From positions 124,001 through 188,000 of the forward strand of contig DATGMD010000040.1 of the NCBI GenBank assembly GCA_035293805.1: DNA of 64,000 nt, in the 5' to 3' direction. The notes beneath the pieces were generated by a model that ran no database searches, had not been told where the DNA came from, and worked only from the letters and a program-made list of their open reading frames with translations. Below, piece by piece: positions 51,099-59,908 of this stretch. The position numbers and the translations under genes are program-made. This DNA comes from JAJPHF01 sp035293805 (lineage in GTDB: Bacteria; Chloroflexota; UBA6077; JAJPHF01). How positions within the stretch are numbered: the stretch's first letter is position 1; the number at the start of each line of letters is the position of its first letter.

Positions 51099-52576
51099 GC
51101 GCGCACCGGGTCGCGCGCCTCGACCACGGCCGGGCGACCCTCGGCGCGGAAGAGCTGTCCCCAGCGCGCCTCGACCGCCGCGCGCTGCTCGGCGCTGATG
51201 ACGCTCACCACCGGGAACTGGTCCTTCCACTCGAAGGGCTTGGTGGCGTCGATGATCGCCCGCGAGCTAAAGCCCTTCTGGTCGGCTGGGATGATGGGGT
51301 CGAGCGGCCCGCTCCAGGCGCGGCGAATGATGTCGATGTCGCTGGTCGGCTCGCTGCGCGTGGCCAGCGCCCACAGCACCTCGTCGGTGTCGTAGATGTC
51401 CACGTCCTCGTCCACCACGATCACGTAGCGGCCGAGATACGCCCCCGCGCGGCACTGCGACGCCACGTGCGCCGCCTGCTTGGCGTGGCCCGGATAGCGC
51501 TGGCGGATGCTGATGATGACGAAGAACCGCCCGGCCGCCGGGTGCACGCGCACGGCCTGCACGTCGGGCACGCCGGCCGCCTCGACCTGATTCCAGATCG
51601 CCGCCGAGCGTAGGAGCCAGCAGAAGCGCTCGGCTTTGGCCGACGGCTTGAACGGCGGGGCGCCCATGAGGATCGGGTCGTCGCGGTGGTAGAGCGCCTT
51701 CACGCGGATGACCGGCTCGGGGCGGCTGGCGCTCGCGTAGTACCCGGTCCACTCGCCGAACGGGCCCTCGACGCGCGTCTCGCCCGGCACGGCCTCGCCC
51801 TCGATCACGATCTCCGCCGTCGCCGGGAGCGGCAGGCCCGTGAGCGGCCCGCGCACGGTGCGGACCGGCTCGCCGCGCACCCCGCCCGCCCAGGCGTACT
51901 CGCTCTCGCCGTTCGGCACGTCGATCGTCGCGGCCAGGAAGAGCAGCGGGTCGTGGCCGAACGAGATCGCCACCGGGCACGGCTCCCCCGCGTCGAAGTA
52001 CTGCTGCCGGTGGACGCGGCCGTGCTTGCCCGGCGAGATGAAGAACCCGAGGTGCTGCTCGTCCTGGAGCATGACGCGGTAGGTTCCCGCGTTCACCCAG
52101 CCAGTCTCGCGGTCGCGGGTGATGTCCAGGTTGGCGGTGCCGATGTAGCGGCCGCCGTCCTGCGCGTGGTAGCGCGGCACCGGCAGGCACGTGAGGTCCA
52201 CGGCGTCGCCCTCGAAGCGGTTCTCGAACAGCGGCGCCTCGCTCGGCGCCACCTCGATCGGCGCCAGCGGCGCCAGCTCGCCCAGCCGGTGGCGCCAGGC
52301 CTGAATGAAGCCGCGCTCGTCCAGGTCGGTGGGCAGCCCGAGGGTGAGCGCCAGCCGCTGCACCGTGGACAGGATGTTGGTGGCGACGCGGTAGCCGGGC
52401 GGGTAGTCGGGGATGGCGTCGAACAGCAGCGTGGGGGGCGTCGCCAGCTTCGTGCAGGTCAGCTCGGCCAGCGCGCCGATCTCCAGGTCCCAGTGTGCCC
52501 CGCGCACGCGCTGGAGCTGGCCGAGCCGCTCCACGTCGTCGAGCCAACTGCGCAGGTCGGGCGGTGATATGGTCAT
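51095..52576 (-). CDS. UbiD family (de)carboxylase
   Basis: 493 residues. HWDLEIGALAELTCTKLATP, HAQDGGRYIGTANLDITRDR and the active-site RVEGPFGEWTGYYASASRPE identify UbiD. IIDATKPFEWKDQFPVVSVI is the C-terminal family segment. Sister of 48546. The ATG at 52576 follows GGAGAG; an ATG at 52591 is possible. It overlaps the SBP gene by 4 bases, giving the order UbiD-SBP-UbiD in one transcript. The upstream 272-base gap has a long family B repeat. No UbiX in the window. Confidence 0.9.
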   Translation of the reverse strand: MTISPPDLRSWLDDVERLGQLQRVRGAHWDLEIGALAELTCTKLATPPTLLFDAIPDYPPGYRVATNILSTVQRLALTLGLPTDLDERGFIQAWRHRLGELAPLAPIEVAPSEAPLFENRFEGDAVDLTCLPVPRYHAQDGGRYIGTANLDITRDRETGWVNAGTYRVMLQDEQHLGFFISPGKHGRVHRQQYFDAGEPCPVAISFGHDPLLFLAATIDVPNGESEYAWAGGVRGEPVRTVRGPLTGLPLPATAEIVIEGEAVPGETRVEGPFGEWTGYYASASRPEPVIRVKALYHRDDPILMGAPPFKPSAKAERFCWLLRSAAIWNQVEAAGVPDVQAVRVHPAAGRFFVIISIRQRYPGHAKQAAHVASQCRAGAYLGRYVIVVDEDVDIYDTDEVLWALATRSEPTSDIDIIRRAWSGPLDPIIPADQKGFSSRAIIDATKPFEWKDQFPVVSVISAEQRAAVEARWGQLFRAEGRPAVVEARDPVRA

Positions 52577-52680
52577 GGTGTATCTCTCCATCCAAGCGCC
52601 ATAAAGTACAGACGGACGGCCGACGTCTCGCGGGGACGGCTCTCGTGGCCGCTCGCAGGTCGCCCCCCGGCTCGGCGTCA

Positions 52681-52788
52681 TCTCGTAGGGGCGGCTCTCG
52701 TGGCCGCCCGCGGCCTGTGGCGCGGAATACTGCAAGCGCCACTGGCCGCAGCCCCGGCGCCGGCCGATTGCTCGGCGAAATCTGCAAC
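52681..52788 (-). repeat. Intergenic palindromic repeat, family B long form, inverted copy
   Basis: Nearly identical, inverted, to 24533-24637 over roughly 80 bases (TGGCGCTTGCAGTATTCCGC and both flanks), and similar beyond. It separates the two halves of the minus-strand SBP/UbiD cluster. Confidence 0.65.
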
Positions 52789-52848
52789 CCGCCAGCGTGC
52801 CCGGCGTATACGACAGGGTAATGTCCTCGCGCGCCTCGTCGGTCGGCG

Positions 52849-53970
52849 TTACCGATTGGCCGAGCGGTACAGGCTGTCGAGAAAGCCGCTCTGGTCCAGC
52901 TCCCGCACCCAGGTGGCGTCGATGAGCTGATCGGGCGTGAGCGCCTTCGCGCGCGGGTCTGTCTGCGCCAGCTCGTCGAGCACGAACTGCAGTCCGCGCG
53001 GATCAGGATACGGCTTCTCGGGGAAGAGCCGCACCCACGTCTCCCAGAGCTGCGCCGCCTTGTCCAGGTCGTCGTCGTTCAGGAAGCGGGCGATGGCGTC
53101 CGTGCCCTCGGCCTTGCTCTGGCGGAAACGGGCGAGCGCCTCGACCAGCGCGCGCGTCAGCCGTCGGCCGACGTCCGGCGCGTCGCGGGTGTACTGGCGG
53201 GTCATCACGAGCGCGTTGCCGCAGTAGGGTTGGTCCTCCGTGGTCATGTCGACGATCGTGTGCATGCCGGGCTGGTTGCCGATGAGCGTCGCCTCGTCGC
53301 TGCTCAGGATGCTGGCGTCCACGCTGCCCGCCAGCAGCGCCGAGACGCGCTCGGGCGTGTTCCCGACCTGCACGTAGCTCACGTCCTGGTCGGGGTCCAG
53401 CCCCAGGTACTTCACGATGAAGCGCAGCGCCAGGTGGGACGACGAGCCAATGCGGCTCACCGCCAGCCGCTTGCCGCGCAGCGCGTCCACGTTCGTGACG
53501 CTCGGGCCGCCGACCAGCTCGTATTGCAGGCGGTTGATCGAGGTGAGCACCACCACGAAGTCCGCGCCGCCAGCGATCGCGCCGACCGCCTCCGTGCAGC
53601 CGCTGGAGAGCATCTGCGCCTGGCCGGCCAGGACCGCCGCCGGGCCGGTGTTGCCCGGCGCGTGAATCAAGTCCACGTCGAGGCCGTTGGCGCGGAAGAT
53701 GCCGCGGTCCTGGGCGAGCTGCAACGGACTGTTCGCGGCGCTGGCCGTGCTGTAGGCGAGCGTCAGGTGTGTTAGGTCTTGCGGCGCGTCCCTGGGCGCG
53801 GTGGCTGCGGGCGTGTCGCCCGGCCGGGCCGGAGTCGCGGGCGCCGGGGCCGCAGGCGGAGCGCTGCTGGGCCTGGCGCAGCCACTGGCGAGCAGCAGTA
53901 TCAGGGCCAGGAGCGCGCTTGATCGCACGCCGCTGTCCCCGCGCGTCCGACGGTCGCTCTCGGCGATCAT
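52849..53970 (-). CDS. ABC-type substrate-binding lipoprotein (NMT1/SsuA-like)
   Basis: 373 residues. Signal LALILLLASGC (Cys31) after a basic N-region. SPLQLAQDRGIFRANGLDVD, HAPGNTGPAAVLAGQAQM and LAVSRIGSSSHLALRFIVKY recur nearly unchanged in the SBP at 61366 (SPIQLGLDEGIFQANGLEIE), so the two are close paralogues and may bind the same or similar ligands. SD GGCGGAG precedes ATG. It follows the UbiD gene at 53993 by 22 bases in the same transcript. Confidence 0.86.
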   Translation of the reverse strand: MIAESDRRTRGDSGVRSSALLALILLLASGCARPSSAPPAAPAPATPARPGDTPAATAPRDAPQDLTHLTLAYSTASAANSPLQLAQDRGIFRANGLDVDLIHAPGNTGPAAVLAGQAQMLSSGCTEAVGAIAGGADFVVVLTSINRLQYELVGGPSVTNVDALRGKRLAVSRIGSSSHLALRFIVKYLGLDPDQDVSYVQVGNTPERVSALLAGSVDASILSSDEATLIGNQPGMHTIVDMTTEDQPYCGNALVMTRQYTRDAPDVGRRLTRALVEALARFRQSKAEGTDAIARFLNDDDLDKAAQLWETWVRLFPEKPYPDPRGLQFVLDELAQTDPRAKALTPDQLIDATWVRELDQSGFLDSLYRSANR

Positions 53971-53992
53971 GGCTCCGCCCCCTTGCCCGCGG

Positions 53993-55642
53993 TCAGACCA
54001 CGTTGGTGCGCACGTCGCGCACGCGCGTGCCGGGCGGCGCGGGCACCTGCTGCCCCATCAGCTTCGCGCCGGTCTCGTAGTAGCGGCCCAGCACGGCTAG
54101 CTCGGCCTCCTGCTGGTTCTCCTCCGGCCAGTGGCCTAGTGAGTAGCCGTACCACGGCGTGCGCGGCTGCAGCTCCGGCAGCCCCAGCTCGTCCCAGAGC
54201 TGGCGCGCGTGCTCCATGTACTCGCGCGCCGGCAGCGAGACCGGCGGGAAGTCGGCCTTGCGCGTCGCGTCGATGAGCACCGCCGAGTCCTGGCGGTCGT
54301 AGTTCTCGCCGTTCGCCACCTGGCTGAGCGGGCCGAACTGGATCTGCCGCGGGTAGATGATCCGGAAGTCGCGGTGGGGCTGCGAGCGATTGACGATGGC
54401 CCAGATGAGCATCGTGTGGTTCGTCGGGTCCACGTCCTCGTCCACGGCGATCAGCACTTTGGGCAACTGCCGCATGTGCAGCAGCGCGTACAGCGCGTTC
54501 ATCGGCTCGTACTGGTTCTCCTTGCGCAGCACCACCACGCCGCACTGTCGGTTCAGCAAGTCCTCGGTCAGCGAGACGCGCTGCACGCCGCGCAGGCCGC
54601 AGTTCTCGCGCAGGTGGCGCAGCGCCTGGCTCTCGTAGCCCGCCTGCTTGGTCTTGCTGCTCTCGCTGGGCGTGAGCTGGCTCAAAATCGAGAGGAACAG
54701 CGGGTTGCGGCGGTGGGTGATGCACGTCACCTCAAAGCTGAAGGACAGTGTGCGCGGGTCGCAGTAGCCGTGCGCCTCGCCAAATGAGCCCTCCGGCTCC
54801 AGCACGTCCGTGCGGATGATGCCCTCGACCACGATCTCCGCGTGCGCCGGCACCTCCAGGCTCACCGTCTTGCAGCGCACCAGCTCGATCGGCCGCCCCG
54901 CCAGCGCGCCCGCCGCGCCCAGCTCGTCCACGCCCATCGGCATGATCTGGATCGCCGCATAGTACACCGGCGGCGGCGAGCCGAGGACCGCCGCGGCCTC
55001 CAGCGCGATGCCTTGGCGGTTGCACTTCTCCCAGATGGCCGTTGTGTTGCCGCGCGAGTCGCAGAACAGTCCCGTCCGCAGCGGCGCCTTGATCTGCGCG
55101 CGGTAGACGCCCATGTTGCGGATGCTCGTCTCGGGGTCGCGCGTGAACCAGGCCGCCGAGTTGAAGTAGGGCGCGTTGTCGAAGCCCGGCGTTGAGATGG
55201 GGATGGGGAACTCGTCCAGCCCGCCGTGCTCCAGCAGGCCGTCGCCCTGGTGGACGATCTCCTGCACGGGGCCGCTGTCGACGATCACGGGCGCGATCGG
55301 CGCCGCCAGCGCGCGCTCCCAGTAGGCGGGGATCTCCTCTGGCGCGCAGCCGAGGCCGAGCGCGTAGATTTCTTCCGAGCCCGCGAGCGCGCCGACGACG
55401 ACGGGGATATCGAAGCGGCGCCCGCGCCGGTCGGTCACCTGCTCGAACAGGAACGCGCGCCGCTGCGGCTCCAGCAGCCCGCGGAACTGCCAGCGGACGA
55501 GCGGGTGCAGCTCGGTGTCCTTGTCGATGGCGCGCGTGACCCGCACCAGCTTGCCGCGCCGCTCCAGCTCGGCCACGTGCGCCCGCAGGTCGGGCGGCGC
55601 CGTGCCGGGCGCGGAAGCTGTGCTGGCCATCGTCGCGTCCAT
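53993..55642 (-). CDS. UbiD family (de)carboxylase
   Basis: 549 residues. DKDTELHPLVRWQFRGLLEP, PISTPGFDNAPYFNSAAWFT and the active site LEPEGSFGEAHGYCDPRTLS are UbiD motifs; the usual Pro-Phe in the loop is Ser-Phe here. VANGENYDRQDSAVLIDATR and SLPAREYMEHARQLWDELGL are family C-terminal segments. Paralogue of 39129 and distinct from the 48546/51095 pair. It sits between SBP genes at 55714 (71 bases upstream) and 52849 (22 bases downstream). Confidence 0.9.
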   Translation of the reverse strand: MDATMASTASAPGTAPPDLRAHVAELERRGKLVRVTRAIDKDTELHPLVRWQFRGLLEPQRRAFLFEQVTDRRGRRFDIPVVVGALAGSEEIYALGLGCAPEEIPAYWERALAAPIAPVIVDSGPVQEIVHQGDGLLEHGGLDEFPIPISTPGFDNAPYFNSAAWFTRDPETSIRNMGVYRAQIKAPLRTGLFCDSRGNTTAIWEKCNRQGIALEAAAVLGSPPPVYYAAIQIMPMGVDELGAAGALAGRPIELVRCKTVSLEVPAHAEIVVEGIIRTDVLEPEGSFGEAHGYCDPRTLSFSFEVTCITHRRNPLFLSILSQLTPSESSKTKQAGYESQALRHLRENCGLRGVQRVSLTEDLLNRQCGVVVLRKENQYEPMNALYALLHMRQLPKVLIAVDEDVDPTNHTMLIWAIVNRSQPHRDFRIIYPRQIQFGPLSQVANGENYDRQDSAVLIDATRKADFPPVSLPAREYMEHARQLWDELGLPELQPRTPWYGYSLGHWPEENQQEAELAVLGRYYETGAKLMGQQVPAPPGTRVRDVRTNVV

Positions 55643-55713
55643 CTCGTCACCTCGTCGGTTGTTGCGGATAGGTAGCCGCCTTGCACCCGCGCGCCGTCAC
55701 CGAGCCGCCCGGC

Positions 55714-56802
55714 CTAGGGTCGGCCGGCGATGCCGAGCGACTGCTGGGCGGCCTTCAGCGGGCGCGAATCGAAGACCTGGGCGTCGCTCGGCAGCGGCTC
55801 GCCCGGCGTGACCGCGGATTCGAGCTGGCCCTGCAACGCCTCGGGCGAGGCCCAGCCGTCGGGGCTGAGCGTGGCCGCCATCGATTCGAAAGCGCGCAGC
55901 GCCACGTCGGGCTGGATGTCCGTCGCCCCAGCGATGATCTGGGCCGTCTCCTGGTGATTGTCGCGCATGAAGCGCAGAGTCTTCAGCGAGGCGCGGAGCA
56001 CCCGCTCGACCTGGCCCGGGTTCTCCTGCAGCCGCTTCTCCGACGTGCCGATGCCGCTGAACGGCAGCGGGATGGCCTCCGAGGGCGACGGCACGCGGTG
56101 CAGGCCCTGCTCTTCCGCGACGGCGTCGTCCGGCGGCGTGAACACGCTGGCGGCGGCGCCGCCGGCGACGATCGCGCCGATGCGGCCGTTGCCGGGCGCG
56201 AGCTGGATAATGCTCACGTCCACCTGCGGCTCGAGCCCCGCCTCGGTCAGCATGCGGCGCAAGGCCAGCTCGCCCGAGCCGCCCAGCGTCGGCACCCCGA
56301 CGACCTGGCCCTTCAGGTCCTGGACCGACTGAATCTCGGGGCGGGCCATCAGGTAGAACAGGGTCTTCTCGAACCAGAAGGAGATCGCCTTGACCGGCAG
56401 GCCATTGGCCGCCCCGCGCGACACGGTGCCGATCGTCGCCTGGTAGGCCACGTCCTGGTCGTTCGCCAGCGCCGCCAGCGACACGTCCGGCTTGATCACC
56501 TGCACGTCCGGCTCCAGCCCCTCCTCGCGGAAGAAGCCCCTGGCGATCCCCACGTAGAGCGGACTAAAGACGATGCCCGGATCGGACGTGCTGACGACGA
56601 TCTTCTCCAGCGCCGCGGGCGCGGGGGCTTGAGCGCTCACGGCGGTTGTGGGCGCGCTGGCCGGCGCCGCCTGGCGCACGGGTGCGGCGGCCGGCTGGGC
56701 AGCGGGCGGAGCGCAGGCGGTGAGCGCCAGCGCGAGGAGGCCCACCGCATAGGTCGCGCGCCCAGTCTGCTGGCTCAACTTCTTACCCCCGCTCGCCAGC
56801 AT
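55714..56802 (-). CDS. ABC-type substrate-binding lipoprotein (NMT1/SsuA-like)
   Basis: 362 residues from the chosen ATG, with signal GLLALALTAC (Cys30). IVVSTSDPGIVFSPLYVGIA and GFFREEGLEPDVQVIKPDVS, KGQVVGVPTLGGSGELALRR and GGAAASVFTPPDDAVAEEQG are NMT1-like elements. The start is uncertain: no good SD precedes ATG 56802; a TTG at 56778 or a GTG at 56871 would also work. An extended -10 (TGCTACAAT at 56862-56870, minus strand) lies close upstream. First gene of the minus-strand SBP/UbiD cluster. Confidence 0.82.
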   Translation of the reverse strand: MLASGGKKLSQQTGRATYAVGLLALALTACAPPAAQPAAAPVRQAAPASAPTTAVSAQAPAPAALEKIVVSTSDPGIVFSPLYVGIARGFFREEGLEPDVQVIKPDVSLAALANDQDVAYQATIGTVSRGAANGLPVKAISFWFEKTLFYLMARPEIQSVQDLKGQVVGVPTLGGSGELALRRMLTEAGLEPQVDVSIIQLAPGNGRIGAIVAGGAAASVFTPPDDAVAEEQGLHRVPSPSEAIPLPFSGIGTSEKRLQENPGQVERVLRASLKTLRFMRDNHQETAQIIAGATDIQPDVALRAFESMAATLSPDGWASPEALQGQLESAVTPGEPLPSDAQVFDSRPLKAAQQSLGIAGRP

Positions 56803-56861
56803 CGGCGCCGGCGCGCGGCGGTCCGCGCCCGTACGCGCATCGGCTGAGTGAAAGTTGGACG

Positions 56862-56870
56862 ATTGTAGCA
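56862..56870 (-). promoter_or_regulatory. Extended -10 motif (TGCTACAAT)
   Basis: Minus-strand motif about 60 bases before the chosen SBP start; identical to the motif at 63822-63830. If the start were the GTG at 56871 the motif would lie within the coding region, so it favours the downstream start. Confidence 0.4.
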
Positions 56871-56987
56871 CTCGGGCGCGAGCCGCGCACCGTTCCGGCG
56901 GCTCCGCTCGGCCGCGCGCTTGACCGCCCCCGGGCGGTCGAGTAGAACGAGGAGAGCGACAGTCGGTGGGGATAGGAGACGCGGCGC

Positions 56988-58340
56988 GTGGAGCTTGCCG
57001 ACCTGATCGTGGACCGCCCCGAGGCGGGGCTGTTCCGCGTCCACCGCTCGGCCATGACCTCGCCCGAGCTGTTCGCGCTGGAGCAGCGGCGCATCTTCGA
57101 GCGCGGCTGGCTATACGTCGGCTACGACGGCGAGATTCCGCGGCCGGGCGACTATCGCCGGCGGACGGTGGCGGGCCGCCCGCTCTTCTTCGTGCGCGGC
57201 AGCGACGGCCAGGTGCGGGTGCTGTTCAATACCTGCACGCACCGCGGCGCGATGGTCTGCCGCCGCGACGAGGGCAACGCCGCCGTCTTCCAGTGCTTCT
57301 ACCACGCCTGGACCTTCGACAACCGCGGCGCGCTGATCGGCACGCCGGACCCCGACGGCTACGCGCCCGGCTTCGACCGCGCCGAGCGCGCGCTACAGGC
57401 GCCGCCGCACGTGGGCAGCTACCGCGGCCTGCACTTCGTGAGCTTCAACCCGGACGTGGCGCCGCTAGCCGACTATCTCGGGCCGGCCCGCGAGCTGATG
57501 GACCTGTCGCTCGACTCGGCCGAGGTGCTGGGCGGCTGGACGATCCTCGCCGGCACCGCCAAGTACGCGATCCGCGCAAACTGGAAGCTGCTCGTCGAGA
57601 ACAGCATCGACGCCTACCACTTCGCCAGCGTGCACCAGACGTACATTGGGTACATGGCGAGCCAGCGGGCGAAAGCGGGCGCGGGCACCGCGGACGCGGA
57701 TACCACGAAGAGCGTGACCGCCGGCCTGAGCGCGACGGCCCGGGGCTTCGCCCTGCCGGGCGGCCACGCCGGCTTCCTGAGCGGCGCGCCCGGGCGCGGC
57801 ATCGCCAGCCCGAGCCCCCTCTGGAGCGACGCGGCGAATCGCGAGGTGGAGCGCGTGCGGGCGCTGCTCGTCGCGCGCTACGGCGAGGCGCGGGGCCGGG
57901 AGATGGCCGAGCGCTCGCGCCACCTGCTGATCTTCCCGAACCTGCTGTTCCAGGACAGCCACACCGGCTTCCGCTTCCGCCAGATCTGGCCCGTCGCGCC
58001 CGACCAGCTCGAAGTGCTCCAGTGGGAGCTGGTGCCGCGCGACGAGCACGAAGCGGTGCGAGCGTATCGCCTGGAGAACTCGCTGCTGTTCCTCGGGCCG
58101 GGTGGATTCGGCACGCCCGACGACGTGGAGGCGCTGGAGTCCTGCCAGCTTGGCTTCCGCGCGGCCGAGGTCGAGTGGTCGGACGTGTCGCGCGGGCTGC
58201 ACCGCGACCCGCTGGCCGAGGACGAGGCGCAGATGCGCGGCTTCTGGCGCCAGTGGCACGCGCTCGTGCAGGGCCTGCCCACGCCGCCGCCGACGACCGA
58301 CCGGCCCGGGGCGCCCTCGCCCACGCTGAGCCGCGCATGA
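56988..58340 (+). CDS. Rieske ring-hydroxylating oxygenase alpha subunit
   Basis: 450 residues, a full-length alpha subunit. Rieske ligands C83/H85 (CTHRG) and C103/H106 (CFYHAW). The catalytic iron site is canonical: ENSIDAYHFASVH (E-N-x-x-D-x-x-H-x-x-x-x-H). This matches benzoate/naphthalene-type dioxygenases, not the phthalate type of the other two Rieske proteins in the window. The GTG at 56988 has a weak SD. Its stop overlaps the start of a 29-codon remnant that resembles a beta subunit N-terminus, so the original alpha-beta pair is likely broken and the enzyme may act alone. Confidence 0.88.
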   Translation: MELADLIVDRPEAGLFRVHRSAMTSPELFALEQRRIFERGWLYVGYDGEIPRPGDYRRRTVAGRPLFFVRGSDGQVRVLFNTCTHRGAMVCRRDEGNAAVFQCFYHAWTFDNRGALIGTPDPDGYAPGFDRAERALQAPPHVGSYRGLHFVSFNPDVAPLADYLGPARELMDLSLDSAEVLGGWTILAGTAKYAIRANWKLLVENSIDAYHFASVHQTYIGYMASQRAKAGAGTADADTTKSVTAGLSATARGFALPGGHAGFLSGAPGRGIASPSPLWSDAANREVERVRALLVARYGEARGREMAERSRHLLIFPNLLFQDSHTGFRFRQIWPVAPDQLEVLQWELVPRDEHEAVRAYRLENSLLFLGPGGFGTPDDVEALESCQLGFRAAEVEWSDVSRGLHRDPLAEDEAQMRGFWRQWHALVQGLPTPPPTTDRPGAPSPTLSRA

Positions 58341-58426
58341 GCGCCGGTCACGCCGCCCGGGCCGCAACATCCTTGCTGACGCCCGCGCTCGCGCTGCGCC
58401 TGGCGGTCGAGGACTGCTTGCTCTAA
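58337..58426 (+). pseudogene. Truncated N-terminus of a ring-hydroxylase beta subunit
   Basis: An ATG at 58337 overlapping the alpha-subunit stop (ATGA) opens a 29-codon frame, MSAGHAARAATSLLTPALAL then RLAVEDCLL and a stop. LRLAVEDxLx is how many dioxygenase beta subunits begin. After the stop nothing in the next 98 bases continues the fold. I read this as the stump of a beta-subunit gene deleted before the SDR gene. Confidence 0.5.
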
Positions 58427-58524
58427 CCCGTGAGCGGAAGGGAGCCGATTGGTCGTGGCAATCCCCCAGGCGTAGCGGTCGGCACGACGGGTCGCGGCGC
58501 CGAGCCCACCGACAGGGAACGACG

Positions 58525-59346
58525 ATGAAACTCGCGGGTAAAGTCGCGCTCATTACGGGCAGCAGCCCGAACATCAACGGCGGCATCGCCTACGGCCTCG
58601 CCGACGAGGGCGCGCAGGTCGTCTGCGTCGACGTGAACCCCGCCTACGCCGAGGGCTGCGCCGCCGGCATCCGGCGGCGCGGCGGCGCCGCACTAGGCGT
58701 GGTCTGTGACGTGACCGACGAGGCGCAGGTGCAGGCCGCGGTCGCCCGCGCCCGCGACGCCTTCGGCGGCGTAGACGTGCTGATCAACGGGGCGGTAATC
58801 CAGATCCGCAAGGGACTGCTCGAGATGGCGGTCGCCGAGTGGCGGCGCCAGCTCGACGTGAGCCTGACGGGCGCCTTCCTGTTCAGCAAGCACGTCGCCG
58901 CGCTGATGATCGCCCAGCAGCGGCGCGGCTGCATCATCAACGTCATCTCCACCGAGGGGCACCAGGGCAACCCCGGCAACGTCGGCTACGGCACGGCGAA
59001 GAGCGGCCTGTTGAACTTCACGCGCGCCGTCGCGATGGAGCTAGCGCCCCACGGCATCCGCGTGAACAGCCTAACGCCCACCGCCACGGACCCCGCCGAG
59101 GGCTTCGCTCGCGTGGCGGAGTGGGGCGTCGCCTGGGAGCAGCCGGCCATCGAGCGGCGCCCCGACGTGACGTGGGGCGACCAGGGAGTGCCGCTCGGCC
59201 GCCGCCCCAGCCCGCGCCACTACGCGCGCGCGGCGGTCTTCCTCGCCTCCGACGACGCGGAGATGATCACCGGCTTCGATCTCCGCGTCGACGGCGGCAC
59301 CATCGGCCGCTACTGGCGCTGGAATCCCGGCGCCACCGTCAGTTAG
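58525..59346 (+). CDS. Short-chain dehydrogenase/reductase (SDR)
   Basis: 273 residues. The cofactor loop is TGSSPNINGGIAYG, longer than the standard TGxxxGxG, like some enoyl-ACP-reductase-like or atypical SDRs. Catalytic YxxxK is in VGYGTAKSG, and Ser is upstream in VISTEGHQG. The usual NNAG is NGAV. The tail GFDLRVDGGTIGRYWRWN is typical, then extended. SD GGGAACGACG-type spacing before ATG is weak. It lies 98 bases after the beta-subunit remnant and may dehydrogenate a cis-diol product of the Rieske enzyme. Confidence 0.83.
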   Translation: MKLAGKVALITGSSPNINGGIAYGLADEGAQVVCVDVNPAYAEGCAAGIRRRGGAALGVVCDVTDEAQVQAAVARARDAFGGVDVLINGAVIQIRKGLLEMAVAEWRRQLDVSLTGAFLFSKHVAALMIAQQRRGCIINVISTEGHQGNPGNVGYGTAKSGLLNFTRAVAMELAPHGIRVNSLTPTATDPAEGFARVAEWGVAWEQPAIERRPDVTWGDQGVPLGRRPSPRHYARAAVFLASDDAEMITGFDLRVDGGTIGRYWRWNPGATVS

Positions 59347-59908
59347 CGGTGGGTCAGTGGCCGCTCGTCGCCGTATCGCCCCTAAGCGGGCGACCCGCCA
59401 GATGACCGAAACTCCCAGTTCGCAACACGTCGTCGAAGTGGTCGGCGCAAGAGTGTGATCCGCGTTGTGCAGCCGGCACAAAGTCGGTGCGCATGGTGCG
59501 TTCATGCAGACCCTGTAACCCGGCGGTGTATTCTCTATGGCTTTCGCTGTGCGAATGCGTGCGCCTCGCGAGGCACCCCGCACACTCATATGAATACTCT
59601 TAATTACAGCAGGAGGTGGCGGATTGTAGGGAGAACTCACGACCGACAAAGGAAGAGCGCAACAGTCGCGCCGATGCCACTCAACCCGACTGTCGCGCTC
59701 GCTGGAGCCTAGTGGAGACGCGCCCCACCCGGTCCCGGCTGCTAGGGTAGCACATCGCCTGCGTTGGCACCACACCCTGGCGCTGCCAGGGGCCACGCGG
59801 CGCGCCTCCGTCTGTCCCTACGCCTTCGCGCGTCCCACGCGCCTGGCCGCGCCTGGGCGCGTCGCGCGAGCGCCAGGGACCGCCACGAGAGGGATGGAGG
59901 CGATACCC
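59347..59908. other. Intergenic region, 562 bp, partly AT-rich
   Basis: Contains an AT-rich stretch near 59587-59610 (CATATGAATACTCTTAATTA), a near-perfect SD-like AGGAGGTG at 59610 with no convincing gene behind it and a hairpin at 59655-59700. A 40-codon frame from 59590 has no support beyond its start. No gene is annotated. Confidence 0.5.
59655..59700. terminator. Hairpin of 14-bp stem, possible terminator
   Basis: GAGCGCAACAGTCG pairs with CGACTGTCGCGCTC (one mismatch) around an 18-nt loop. No T-run follows. Confidence 0.4.

Noticed and set aside
48546..55642. UbiX (prenyl-FMN synthase) partner for the UbiD genes
   Set aside because: No small flavoprotein with the UbiX pattern is present anywhere in the window.
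59590..59712. Short frame beginning in the AT-rich stretch
   Set aside because: 40 codons, no SD before the ATG and no recognisable motif; the nearby SD-like word has no start after it.
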